Assembly: GCF_000003815.2 (NCBI RefSeq)
Contig: NC_049992.1
Location: forward strand, 4,724,481-4,788,480
Reading direction: 5' to 3'
DNA: 64,000 nt
DNA from: Branchiostoma floridae
Taxonomy: Eukaryota > Chordata > Leptocardii > Amphioxiformes > Branchiostomatidae
The notes under the pieces were generated by a model, which worked only from the letters and a program-made list of their open reading frames with translations, did not search any database and was not told where the DNA came from. Each line of letters begins with the position of its first letter. The stretch's first letter is position 1. The position numbers and the translations under genes were made by a program. Shown here piece by piece: positions 48,001 through 54,489 of the stretch.

Positions 48001-51000
48001 CCCCTGTCCCTGTTCAAAGTGCTCTTCTGTCGACGGATCTGGATGGCCTCCCGCACACCCCTCGCAAACCAGTCCGGATCCTGATCAATGGTCCTATTTG
48101 CACTTGTGTCCATAGGGCTCGTAGCCCCGGCCGAGCTCTGAAGCTATACATCTGTCCCCGTGGTCTGCCGGATACCGTCGGGGACCTGTCGGTGTGGTCA
48201 CGTCTAGCATTCGGCGTCTATTTCTCCCAAAATAATCGGTACTAACCGGGTGTACAGCGCGTCAGTATACCTTCTGAGAGGAATGTAACCACTTTCAGTA
48301 ATCTTTAAAAAAATAATAATAAAAATATCAACAAATGACGTTGCCTTCTATTAGTCTTTATGGTTGTAGTAGCGTTGATATAAGTTTTTACATGTATATG
48401 TCTTTATTTAGCCTCGACAAGTCTCTTACTAATAGAGCCTTAAGGGCCACCTTCTATAGGGTTAAGAAAATGGAGTGACAATCTGTCACATTGTCTTTGA
48501 TATATTGTCAATGTGGCATTAAATCCCTTGATAACGTCACGCAGGTGTGGCCGCCCAAGGCAGTGGTGTACGCGGAAGTGACGCAGGGTCTGTCTCCCAT
48601 CGTCGGAGCCCACGTGATGGCCACCGTGCAGGGTCCTGACAACCAGCAGAACTCCTACACTCTACAGCTCAGGGACGATGGCGCAGGTAACGCTTCACGC
48701 AGAATACTCCATTCAACCGCTTCCCAACATAACAAGATTCACGTAATTTTCGACCAATTCTCTGATCTTGAACAAAATCAGAGCGATGTCTTTAAAATAG
48801 CTGACGACTGGCCACAAGCTATGACGCGGGACAAGACCGACCGAAAAAAACTCATTTCGACTCGTGGACAAAGATACAGCTCTGAGTCATCATAACTTGA
48901 ATTGTCTTTTATTAATGAACTAGAATCAGAATTTTAGCTTACCCCTACATGTCCATGTCCTTGTCCATGTTCATGTAAAGCTCTTTGAACATTCTTTTAA
49001 TCGTGGATGTCAAATTTTAGAGTTTGTTTGTATTTGAAGTACTTGCAATGCTTTACGAGACAGAAAGTATGTAAAAATCAATGAAATTCAGTCCCGTTAA
49101 GGAACGGCCATGTTGATTGTGCAATTGCAATCGTGAGTTTGAAAGTAAAACTAAAGCTAAGGGCACAACCCGCCGTACGTGTAATTTGTCCGTACGTTTT
49201 TGGGGGAGCCCACGTCCGCCACGTGTTTCTGAAAACGTGTGAAACGACTGGCACGTCAGGGCGAATCCGCAACTCGATGGCACACAAAGTTTTGCCTGCA
49301 CGTTATGTTCTACGGCGTGTCTGCATGTGCCCCAAAATCCGTCGGATTACCTACGAGTTCGTACGGAGGCGGTACTTACCACTTACGGATCCCAAAGGAT
49401 TGCCCACGTTTTGGCACGTAGACAGCACTTATTTGCACGTACGGTGGGTTGTGCCCTTAGCTTATATTACGCCTAACGTTTCCTACCTTCCCCAGGAGCT
49501 GACTTGACCAGGAATGACGGCACGTACTCCGCCTACTTCACCCAGTTCACAGGCGTGGGGCGCTACTCCGTCTCCGCCGCCGTCACCAACCCCGACGGTC
49601 AGGCGCAGCTCAAGACAAGCGTCGCCGGGTCCGCAGCGCCGTTCCAGGACCCATGTAGGTTGCCTTTCAATCTAGTATTCAAAAGATGCGAGGATTTGGC
49701 TTGTAAAATGCATTCATAATTTTGGTGCCTGTTTTTAAGCGCATAACCTGGTCACCATTCTCCTATTTTAGGCTTAGAGGCGTTTACCTGACCCAGCGTG
49801 CTAAGCGTAGGTTTGTTGAAGGCGGCGAGTCTCTTCAGTCATCTCTGCGTTATCATCACCAATTGTTAAAATTTCCCTGGCGTGCGCTAATAAACTGGGC
49901 GGACGAGCCACAGTAGAGATGGCTGCGACAGGGCGCTAGTCCGTGTCCGGACGTTCGGGCAGGATCAGCTCAAGACAAGCGTCGCAATTGCCGCAGCGCC
50001 TTTCATGGACCCATGTAGGTTGCCTGTCAGTCTAGTATTCAAAAGATGCACGGCTTTGGCTTGTAGATGTATTCATGATTTTCGTAAATGTGCCTGTTTT
50101 TAAGCGCGTGAATCTTTTCTCTGTCATATAAGTTTACCCACAAAAGCAGCGAGTGAAAGCGGATGTAGAACACTGAAAGAAGGCAAACCAGAAAGCTGAA
50201 GCGTGCGCGGCGTGCGCTTAAGGTGGACTCTCGCTGCACTTGGGGCACCGGTGCGGCACTGCGGGATTCGGTCAATGCGGCACTGTTGTGTTATTTTCGC
50301 AATTTAGATATTGCGTAATGCGTAAAAGTATGACTGAAAAGACAACAAAATACACAAAACGGAAGAAAATTCGTTCTTTATCTCTGAAAGTCATCTGCGA
50401 ACCCCACATTGTCGCACAGGTGCCCCAAGTGCAGTGAGAATCCACCTTTATAAACTGGGCGGGTGAGCCACACTCTTAACACCGTAGAGATGGCGGCGAG
50501 CTCTCGATGGGGCGGTTACCAGGTTAGAGTTGTTCAAACTGGTTTTATCTTGAATCTTGCAGCCAAGGCGCCGACCTCCACGACGTCGTACCAGCCGGTG
50601 GAGTCGTTCGAGCGCCAGTCGGCGGCAGGCGTGTTCCAGCTGTTGGACTACAAGCCCGAGGACGGCTTCCCCCCGTCCCGCATTACCGACCTGGAGGTGG
50701 TTAAGGTAGGAGTGTAGAGACTTTAAGAACATTACGCAATGGACCGATCCTGTCGAACGCCATATCGAACAGATAGAATCCCCTAGTCTATTTCGAACAC
50801 CTCCGTCAAAAACTGCCCCATTGGACAGAAATGGCTATTTTTGACGGAGGTGTTCGAAATAGAACCATGATCGAACAGAGGGCGGGTTTTGGGATCGGTC
50901 TATTCCTATCAGCGGACACTTCCAAAATGCAGGACTAAAAGGCACAAACGATCCTTCCTATGTCAAGCCACAGTCCTCCATAATGCTCTTTAATGAAGTC

Positions 51001-53441
51001 TTCCACACAGTTGCAATGCTCGCCAACCGTAATGTCATTTCTAATCTTTTTAAAATCATTATTCAAGAATGATGACTATTTATGTTCGTATTTTAAGCAA
51101 TGTGCAGTTCTAAATGTCGATATTCTTGTCCGTTATGTTTTTAACACTTTCAATTTTAAATATTGCGCGTTAGTGACCATTTCAGCTCATGCCACATGAA
51201 GTCTGCTACGCTAATAAAGCTCTTTGATTGATTGAAAAAAGGTCTCCTACACGGACCGGACCGTGCTGCTTCGCTGGACGGCGCCTGGCGACGACTATGA
51301 CCAAGGACAAGGTAAGAACATTACGGTGGTTTACTACTTTTAAGAACCAGAAAGTTGACACTCCATAACACTTTATGACACATCATAACTATATTTAACC
51401 TGGTCTCTACAAGACTGTTTGAATTGCTGGAAAAAAAGAAGAGAAATTTGGCCAAAGATCTTATGCCAGTGAATGGGTTTATTCCTGGGAACGGCCAAAC
51501 CGTAGGTGGAGAATGTGCACATTTTGTTGAAAACAAATGACAGAATGTTTGAAGATTAAACCGGTACTTTCTTTTTACGTCAGTCATTTTCCCCTAGTAT
51601 CTCAGTACGTCAAGGAATCCCTGAAGACGGTTAAATGGCCAGTGTATATAATAAAGAGAAAAACACGCGTACGAAGGAGTAACAGAAAAGCGCACTTCTT
51701 CAGTGTCAGAGTAATCCCCTGGTGGAATCGCCTACCCGAGACAGTAGTGGTTTCTCCCACCAAAAAATTGCTTCAAGGAGAGGCTGGAAAGGCTCATGCG
51801 GCGGCACAAAGTGTACTTTGATGACCGAGCTCTGGACAACCCCCACAAACTGGAAATAACTGTGACGTAGAAGCGAAAAGCGGCCTAAAATGGAACCATC
51901 CGTTTCCTACCAGGCCCAAGGAAACTCAACTCTACTCTATGATCATATGAGTGCAGTCTTGTTACTATCATTCATTTTCTGTCTGTCTGTCTGTGTTCTA
52001 GCCTCCCAGTACGACATGCGCATGAGCCGTGACACCAAGTCTCTCCGTGCCGGGTTCGACCGCGCCGCGCCCGTGAACGGCTCCATGGTAACCAGCGGCA
52101 GCCTGACCAATCCGGTTCCAGCCGGTTCTCACGAGTACATCCAGGTTCTGGTGCCTCTCACGGATGACAAGACCATCGTCTTTGCCGTCACGTAGGTTTC
52201 TGCAGTTCTGTGTGTTTCCGCTAGGTTGTTTTAAGCTAAGCTCTCGTTCATTTTGTCATAGGAAAGACCCTCAAAGACGACAAAGTCATAGTTTTGCCAT
52301 CATTAATGCGGTTCTGTGTGTTTTCGCAAGGATATTCTTAGCTGTTGTAGCCTATTTTACGACAGAAAAACCTTCATAGGCGAGCGCATATCCAGGTTCT
52401 GGTGCCCGTCACGTCGTCTTTGCCGTCACGTAGTTGAATGCAGTTCTGAATATTTCCGCAAGGATATGCTAAGCTTCTGTGCCCCTCTTTAATACAACAG
52501 AAAGCCAGTGTTCAACTTCCATGTACTTTTTCCCGCCAAAGTACTGAGTGTTTAGATGTAGAGAAGCGGATGGCTGCACAGTTTCTGTTCTTGCTAACAT
52601 TTTATTTCTAGATTATTACAGGAATCGTGTCAACGTAGATCAAGGAAGTTACATGCCTCTATAACCTTCTTACATAAATCATGTAATAATAGACATTATA
52701 AATGCATCTCCCACTCCCAGTGCTCTTGATGACAACGGAAACACCGGAGGAAACTCCAACTTCGTGTCCGTGACCTTTGACTACCAGGACAGCTACGGGG
52801 AGGGGTCAGACAGCGGATCCGGGCTCAGCGCAGCCACCATCGGCGCTATCGTTGGAGGTAAGATAAGAATGACTTCGAATTGTCTTTCCCTTTTCAAAAT
52901 GTCTACAGCTAGTTTCCCGTTGCTTGTAGGGTGAGCAACTTTGCCCTTATACGTTGCCGCTCACCTGATTTGAACACCTGATTTGAACACAAAGGGTCGC
53001 GGTAAACGGTGAATGGCTCCATGGTAACCAGCGGTCCTTTGGAAATTCAGTATCCATTGATTAGTTTCATCGATATCCCGATGAGATTATTTTAACACAA
53101 GACTATGTCAACTCCAATTACACCTTGCTCTGCTCTGTTCTGATTCCCCACAACTGGAAAGGAAGGGTTACAGTCTTGGGGAAAATCAATATCCTTTGAA
53201 TAGTTAGATCACTGTGCCGATCTCAACTCCAATGACACCTTGTCTTTCCCGTTGCCATGACTACGCAGGTGTGCTGGGCGCGGCTCTGATCATCGGCGCG
53301 TCCATCGTGATCGCCGTGAAGATCTCCGGCAGCAAGACCCGGATCCGCGAGATCCGCATCACGCCCAGGGACAACATGGGCGCCGACCTGCCCCCCTACA
53401 GCGGGCCGCAGGGCAAGATGGACATGACTGCGCACGCCTGA
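23779..53441 (+). CDS. Calcium-activated chloride channel regulator (CLCA family), 18 coding exons
   Basis: Exons: 23779-23952, 33389-33692, 37790-37909, 40621-40787, 43877-44012, 44324-44439, 45114-45359, 45784-45920, 46418-46589, 47236-47466, 47596-47730, 48545-48686, 49496-49654, 50563-50705, 51242-51311, 52002-52191, 52721-52857, 53269-53441. These total 2952 bases, 983 codons plus TGA, in frame throughout. Domains: signal peptide ~1-23; N-terminal CLCA domain with metalloprotease HEWGH at 165-169 (HEWGHLRYGVFDEY); Cys-rich segment 200-300; VWA ~325-500 with MIDAS DISGS (332-336), Thr410 and LSDGD; beta-sandwich; FnIII-like segment with LLRWTAPGDDYD; membrane helix ~916-945; short tail. 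CLCA proteins are secreted or membrane-tethered self-cleaving proteases that modulate calcium-activated chloride currents (CLCA1 acts on TMEM16A). The paralogue cannot be assigned. The first intron is 9.4 kb and transposon-rich. Confidence 0.95.
25701..26007. mobile_element. MITE family K, ~306 bp, CLCA intron 1
   Basis: Ends 'gctatgggcacaacccgccg' and, inverted, 'tagctaagggctcaactcgc'. The interior contains 'acgtgctgtctacgtgccaa' and 'ccgacggattttgg'. The copy at 49154-49464 lies in the opposite orientation in intron 12 of the same gene. Confidence 0.85.
26717..26904. mobile_element. MITE family C, copy 2
   Basis: 'actctccaagcagaggttag' left; 'cagccggagcctaacctctg' right. The core 'attttgtactg...gtacaaaatagaaa' pairs with itself. 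Confidence 0.8.
26910..27141. mobile_element. MITE family B ('actagnacggcg'), copy 1
   Basis: Left 'actagaacgacgatctcacc...ctctgcgacctcaaatttga'; right 'ttaggtcgcagtgacagcgc...gatcgccgtctagt'. The ends are inverted repeats. A close relative is at 28614-28846; 'aaaaagacgaatctttttac' is shared. Confidence 0.8.
27595..27900 (+). repeat. Tandem repeat, three ~115-bp units
   Basis: The unit contains 'gttcaaaatgtgtatatatg' and 'aatatgtattgagagtttga' and starts near 27610, 27720 and 27815. Intronic, no coding value. Confidence 0.75.
28614..28846. mobile_element. MITE family B, copy 2
   Basis: Left 'actaggacggcgctctcgcc...tctctgcgacctaaaatttg'; right 'ctaggtcgcagtgagagcgc...gatcgccgtctagt'. About 233 bp. 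Diverged or partial relatives are at 60641-61005 and 63086-63115. Confidence 0.8.
30315..30408 (+). mobile_element. tRNA-derived SINE, 5' part (interrupted)
   Basis: 'gaatggcagagtggctattc' fits a pol III A box and 'cttcgattcctag' a decayed B box. The 3' part (31084-31175: 'gggtacctgactttaattcg', 'gccggggaagtaaaaggt') lies beyond a MITE. The same 3' text occurs in the SINE at 41175-41345. Confidence 0.6.
30409..31084. mobile_element. MITE family A ('ataccccctcacattagg') inserted in a SINE
   Basis: The inverted ends 'ataccccccctcacattagg...cgaaaatcgatcggacgacg' pair with '...cgatcgattttcgcctaatg-tgaggggggtat'. The second copy, 61878-62076, is only ~199 bp; this one carries extra interior sequence and a 100-N gap. 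Confidence 0.8.
30642..30741. other. Assembly gap (100 N)
   Basis: One hundred N inside the family A element. Confidence 0.99.
31084..31175 (+). mobile_element. SINE, 3' part
   Basis: Continues the SINE broken at 30408: 'aggaaatgctctaatacgac', 'tttctcactgcaaacaggtg', then 'cggccggggaagtaaaaggt'. Confidence 0.6.
31239..31404. mobile_element. MITE family D ('ctccaagcagatcc'), copy 1
   Basis: Ends 'aatctccaggcagaatta' and, inverted, 'aatctccaagcagatcctac'. The interior reads 'agatagtatcaaggctggcc' and 'ggccaaagggagtc'. Relatives: 32972-33229, 54655-54779, 58844-58930. Confidence 0.75.
31441..31605. repeat. Hairpin-containing interspersed repeat
   Basis: 'gcaactggataagattttgg' pairs with 'ccaaaatcatgtccagttgc' across ~70 bases. 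The right part matches 17712-17815. Confidence 0.55.
31686..31920. other. Assembly gap (235 N)
   Basis: N run of 235. The frames spanning it are artefacts. Confidence 0.99.
32972..33229. mobile_element. MITE family D, two nested or adjacent copies
   Basis: 'atgccaccgttggatctgct' at the left, 'ctccaagcagatcctacggt' in the middle and 'gtcaccatgggatctgatca' at the right. 'atagtatcaaaagctggc' lies between, with another 'actatctaatgtc' end. Confidence 0.65.
33389..33692 (+). CDS. CLCA exon 2
   Basis: Residues 59-160: FGGVSILVPETWQDRPEYES, CGEKGEYMHLTPGFI, EVLWGPSG. These are hallmark CLCA N-terminal sequences. Acceptor CTTCTCCAG, donor GTGAGG, ends in phase 1. Confidence 0.96.
33693..34400 (+). 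repeat. Mirage-type repeat: up to five copies of the CLCA exon 2 end plus donor
   Basis: The unit is 'gacgttctccgggtgcgggg' ... 'ggcttcatcctggaccaggt' ... donor ... 'ttctacagatg', then TTTG repeats. Copies start near 33754, 34023 and 34166; partial copies lie at 33941 and 34368. GT is kept at 33867 and 33970 and in later copies. From 33693 to 33866 is 174 bases, open and in frame. Confidence 0.92.
34551..34690. mobile_element. Hairpin element, CLCA intron 2
   Basis: 'gttcgcggagataaagtagc...ggtcagg' pairs with 'cctgacc..actactatatctccgcg'. The outer 'ctccaag' pairs with 'ctggag'. A related end is at 63140-63187 ('ctatatctccgcgaatcaac'). Confidence 0.6.
34700..37140. other. CLCA intron 2, middle
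   Basis: No coding homology, RNA gene or clear element recognised. A (TA)n run is near 36689. Confidence 0.5.
37150..37349. mobile_element. Foldback element with 9-bp target duplication
   Basis: A 200-bp near-palindrome. The left end TAGCCTCCATAGCAGACTCT pairs with the right end AGAGCCTGCTATGGAGGCTA, and pairing continues through 'ggcacttttgct' and 'ctggccattt'. It is flanked on both sides by GGTCGGGCG (37141-37149 and 37350-37358). A 9-bp duplication fits Mutator-like (MULE) transposition. Confidence 0.85.
37790..37909 (+). CDS. CLCA exon 3: metalloprotease motif
   Basis: Residues 160-200, with HEWGHLRYGVFDEY; the HExxH zinc site is at 165-169. Both His and the Glu are intact. Acceptor TTTACCCAG, donor GTACAT. 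Confidence 0.97.
37910..40620. other. CLCA intron 3
   Basis: Mostly unrecognised. A perfect palindromic X-box GTTGCCATGGCAAC lies at 40125-40138 and a CATC-type microsatellite at 40390-40490. Confidence 0.5.
40125..40138. promoter_or_regulatory. Perfect palindromic X-box
   Basis: GTTGCCATGGCAAC, an ideal RFX site on both strands, in CLCA intron 3 far from a known promoter. It may be chance or repeat-derived. Confidence 0.35.
40621..40787 (+). CDS. CLCA exon 4: Cys-rich segment
   Basis: Residues 200-255 (GCKINTRGYSSNYRTGGRCS ... GSVMYMQFLDA), with three cysteines. The SVMYMQFLD block corresponds to the SIMF..H stretch of vertebrate CLCA. Acceptor CCTTCCAG, donor GTAAGG. Confidence 0.95.
41175..41345 (+). 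mobile_element. tRNA-derived SINE in CLCA intron 4
   Basis: A box 'gtgcctaagtggcgtcgtg', B box 'gagttcgatacc' ~40 bases later, then a tail 'cttcggcctgggaggtaaaa' as in the SINE at 31084-31175. The tRNA-like head lacks convincing tRNA stems. Confidence 0.7.
41463..41572 (-). mobile_element. tRNA-like SINE head, minus strand
   Basis: On the minus strand 'gtggtcttgtgattaaggt' (A box) and 'gggttcaaacccctg' (perfect B box) are ~25 bases apart. Acceptor and anticodon stems are not convincing, so it is called SINE-derived and not a tRNA gene. Confidence 0.5.
43262..43397 (+). mobile_element. Probable LTR remnant (3' end of an LTR)
   Basis: Contains 'ggacaataaagacg' (polyadenylation-like) and ends ...CTACA, directly followed by TT and a primer-binding site, as at an LTR/internal junction. 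A 20-base phrase 'atctggtttatgttagctcg' is duplicated at 43263-43302. Confidence 0.5.
43388..43815 (+). repeat. ~50-bp minisatellite containing an LTR-retrotransposon primer-binding site
   Basis: Nine units of 'cactcgctaca-tt-TGGTGGCAGCGGTGGGAT-gagttaccctagctcggc'-type sequence. The capital 18-mer (perfect at 43506-43523) is complementary to the 3' end, including CCA, of tRNA-Leu(AAG). The unit therefore spans an LTR end, spacer and PBS. It ends ~60 bases before CLCA exon 5. Confidence 0.85.
43877..44012 (+). CDS. CLCA exon 5
   Basis: Residues 256-301 (VDHFCDD ... HNADAPNKQNRVCDGRSTWD), a conserved CLCA block. Acceptor TTCACCAG, donor GTAACG. Confidence 0.95.
44025..44175 (+). repeat. (CAGT)n-(CACT)n microsatellite
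   Basis: About 12 CAGT units switch abruptly to about 25 CACT units, in CLCA intron 5 just after the donor. Confidence 0.95.
44324..44439 (+). CDS. CLCA exon 6: VWA start with MIDAS
   Basis: Residues 301-339 (PRFVLVFDISGSMDS). The DxSxS metal-ion site at 332-336 is intact. Acceptor TGTCTACAG, donor GTCAGT. Confidence 0.96.
44440..45113 (+). repeat. CLCA intron 6: CT-rich array with mirage copies of both neighbouring exons
   Basis: 44557-44600 copies the end of exon 6 ('ttggtgttcgacatctcagg', 'cagtatggac'), with the donor lost. 44879-44906 copies the start of exon 7 ('cggcgctcgctactgcacta'), and a shorter copy 'cagcgctcgc' lies at 45008. The remainder is CT-rich and (CTTT)n microsatellite. 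Confidence 0.8.
45114..45359 (+). CDS. CLCA exon 7: VWA
   Basis: Residues 340-421 (HVGMVKFDQWATRLLDL, NGATCIGCGLMEALE). Thr410 is the expected MIDAS threonine. Acceptor CCTCTCAG, donor GTATTT. Confidence 0.95.
45784..45920 (+). CDS. CLCA exon 8: VWA
   Basis: Residues 422-467 (GGIVIILSDGDESAG), with the MIDAS aspartate strand. Acceptor TTTCCCTAG, donor GTAGGA, phase 2. Confidence 0.95.
46227..46370. mobile_element. MITE family C fragment with hairpin
   Basis: 'ttgttgatgtctcgcggc' pairs with 'gccgcgagacatcaacaa'. It continues 'gtgcaaaatagaaagcccga' and ends 'cagccggagcctaacctctg' as in the other family C copies. Confidence 0.7.
46418..46589 (+). CDS. CLCA exon 9: end of VWA
   Basis: Residues 467-524 (MEEVAASTHGRAFFFSGAAN, LEEGLREAV). 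Acceptor CTTTCCAG, donor GTAAGC. Confidence 0.94.
46851..47002. mobile_element. MITE family E, partial copy in CLCA intron 9
   Basis: 'gttagctgtccgaggagtat' through 'ctgtggagcctgatagaggc' and 'tacggacctcatacggactt' match the right half of the 22192-22457 element. Confidence 0.75.
47236..47466 (+). CDS. CLCA exon 10: beta-sandwich
   Basis: Residues 525-601 (SGQSFNATVLLDSSVGENTE). The CLCA signature 'VDSTVG' corresponds to LDSSVG. N-glycosylation sequons NAT, NSS. Acceptor CCTCACAG, donor GTTCGT. Confidence 0.94.
47596..47730 (+). CDS. CLCA exon 11
   Basis: Residues 602-646 (AGSWLIHVRN ... VVLTVNSRPSAAEPPI). Acceptor TGCTGTGTAG, donor GTGTTT. Confidence 0.93.
47830..48240 (-). mobile_element. 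Penelope-like/GIY-YIG retroelement C-terminal fragment
   Basis: On the minus strand, 48100-47925 reads RGVREAIQIRRQKSTLNRD and then GRHYLRPVYDCVL before a stop. This resembles the conserved end of the GIY-YIG region of Penelope-like and related reverse transcriptases. Upstream coding is lost, so this is a dead fragment. Confidence 0.5.
48545..48686 (+). CDS. CLCA exon 12
   Basis: Residues 647-694 (KAVVYAEVTQGLSPIVGAHV, LQLRDDGAG), the conserved CLCA 'LxDNGAG' block. Acceptor GTCACGCAG, donor GTAACG. Confidence 0.95.
49154..49464. mobile_element. MITE family K, inverted relative to the intron 1 copy
   Basis: Ends 'gctaagggcacaacccgccg' and, inverted, 'taagctaagggcacaaccca'. Interior 'gtggcacgtagacagcact'-type words match 25701-26007 in reverse complement. 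Confidence 0.85.
49496..49654 (+). CDS. CLCA exon 13
   Basis: Residues 694-747 (LTRNDGTYSAYFTQFTGVGR), the conserved 'DDGVYSRYF' block. Acceptor CTTCCCCAG, donor GTAGGT. Confidence 0.95.
49655..50110 (+). repeat. Mirage-type repeat: copy of the CLCA exon 13 end plus donor
   Basis: 'cagctcaagacaagcgtcgc' through 'ggacccat|gtaggttgcctg', then 'tctagtattcaaaagatgc', recurs from 49970 with GT at 50015, exactly 360 bases after the true donor. In-frame stops lie between. Confidence 0.9.
50563..50705 (+). CDS. CLCA exon 14
   Basis: Residues 747-794, ending FPPSRITDLEVVK, the entry to the FnIII-like domain. Acceptor ATCTTGCAG, donor GTAGGA. Confidence 0.94.
50740..50902. mobile_element. Hairpin MITE in CLCA intron 14
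   Basis: Inner arms 'tctatttcgaacacctccgt' and 'acggaggtgttcgaaataga' are perfect complements. The outer ends 'ggaccgatcc' and 'gggatcggtc' also pair. Confidence 0.85.
50935..51240 (+). mobile_element. Non-LTR retrotransposon (CR1-like) 3' end
   Basis: The 3' UTR-like segment ends 'gctaataaagctctttgatt-gattga-aaaaa', a polyadenylation-like motif with a short tandem tail characteristic of CR1-type LINEs. Its last base abuts the AG of CLCA exon 15. Confidence 0.55.
51242..51311 (+). CDS. CLCA exon 15: FnIII-like core
   Basis: Residues 795-818 (TVLLRWTAPGDDYDQG), unmistakable CLCA. The acceptor is 'gattgaaaaaag' with no polypyrimidine tract, but it is the only AG keeping the frame. Donor GTAAGA. 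Confidence 0.92.
51590..51880 (+). pseudogene. Broken C-terminus of a non-LTR reverse transcriptase ORF
   Basis: 51680-51760 encodes FFSVRVIPWWNRLPETVV, the common end of Jockey/CR1-type ORF2 proteins. The frame then shifts at an A-run near 51761, and the continuing tail (…RLMRRHKVYFDD) is in another frame to a TAG near 51870. 5' sequence is missing. Confidence 0.7.
52002..52191 (+). CDS. CLCA exon 16
   Basis: Residues 818-881 (ASQYDMRMSRDTKSLRAGFD ... IQVLVPLTDDKTIVFAVT). Acceptor TGTGTTCTAG, donor GTAGGT. Confidence 0.94.
52192..52485 (+). repeat. Mirage-type repeat: two copies of the CLCA exon 16 end plus donor
   Basis: A diverged copy at ~52271-52345 has lost the donor. A closer one at 52386-52480 ('tccaggttctggtgcccgtc', 'tttgccgtcac|gtagtt') has GT at 52430. 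Period about 119 bases; the intron part 'gcagttctg..tttccgc' is included. Confidence 0.88.
52721..52857 (+). CDS. CLCA exon 17
   Basis: Residues 881-927: end of the extracellular region, an acidic Gly/Ser linker, and the start of the membrane helix (LSAATIGAIVGG). Acceptor CACTCCCAG, donor GTAAGA. Confidence 0.92.
53004..53245 (+). repeat. Displaced copy of exon 16 interior and a ~114-bp direct repeat
   Basis: 53008-53035 ('tgaatggctccatggtaacc', 'agcgg') copies 52073-52097 of exon 16, although it lies in intron 17. 'tcaactccaattacaccttg' (53108) and 'tcaactccaatgacaccttg' (53222) form a direct repeat ending at the exon 18 acceptor. Confidence 0.7.
53269..53441 (+). CDS. CLCA exon 18: membrane helix and tail
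   Basis: Residues 927-983 (GVLGAALIIGASIVIAVKI, then a basic RIREIRITPRDN tail) and TGA. Together with exon 17 it makes one ~30-residue membrane segment. Acceptor CTACGCAG. Confidence 0.94.
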
Positions 53442-53483
53442 ACTCATCATCAGCAGCCTGCAAACTAGAGCTTCTGACCAATC

Positions 53484-53712
53484 ATCGCGAAATTCTGGAC
53501 CTGGTGACGTCATAGAAGTTCTGGAAATGATACCGTCATCAAATCCTTGATCTGATGTCGTCATCAGAATTCTGAAACTGATGGCGTCATCAAAAGTCTA
53601 AAACTGATGACGTCATCAAGATAACGTCTTCAAATCCTTGATCTGATGTCGGCATCAAAATACTGGAACTGATGACGCTATCAAAACTCCTAAGCTGATG
53701 ACGTCATCGAAT
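53484..53712 (+). repeat. CRE-rich minisatellite in the CLCA 3' UTR
   Basis: About nine imperfect ~25-35-base units around 'ctgatgacgtcatcaaaa'. Perfect TGACGTCA occurs at 53505-53512, 53608-53615 and 53699-53706. Each unit is a short palindrome able to form a stem in RNA. Confidence 0.85.
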
Positions 53713-54489
53713 TATGATCGCACAAGTTGCTGACGTAGACGATTTTGTTGCTTAGAAAAAAATTCTCGCTACCTCATGATTCTATGATCTGAAAGAAAGT
53801 ATTTTTGTCTTTGTTTTTTTCCTTATTATAGTTTTACAATTTGATAATATATCAGAGTGTTTGAGTCCTTGAGGTTTTTATTTGCTGTGGGATGAATTAG
53901 TTTAGGATTCTAAAGGCATGCAGAGGTGTTTAAGTTTACTTACTTCTTGATAAGAAAATAAGATAGCATCATTACAGTTTACTTTCTCTATTCTGGTATA
54001 TTTTTAGGCTCATTTCTGGCAGCATTCTCCATACTATTCTTCAGAATCTGCAGAATAATACATCTCAACACTATTGTCCTGCTGGGAATTTTAGTGTCAG
54101 TTAACCCCCCTTAAGCTTGTTAATTAATCATATCAGTAAAGCTTAACCAATTCTGTGCTGCTGCTGCAGATCTAGTTTCCAAAACAATGCGGTTTACTGC
54201 GGTATTCCAGATTTAATTGAGAAATGCCCCAACCCCATAAAGATACTGGAGTAACCCATATATACACGGGCTCAACAGCACACATAGTCAGTAAACGGCC
54301 TCTTGTACAGCCACTTCGTTCTGAATGTTGTACTATTCCTTTACCTGCTGTTACGGTTTGCTGTGCGTGTTTTAATTGTTGTTTGTTGTTCACGATGATT
54401 TACAAAAGTGCAGAACCGGCATCTTGTGTTCCATAAGGGTACTGACAATGTTTGAAGAAATGCGTAAATAACTAAATATTGTTTCATTT

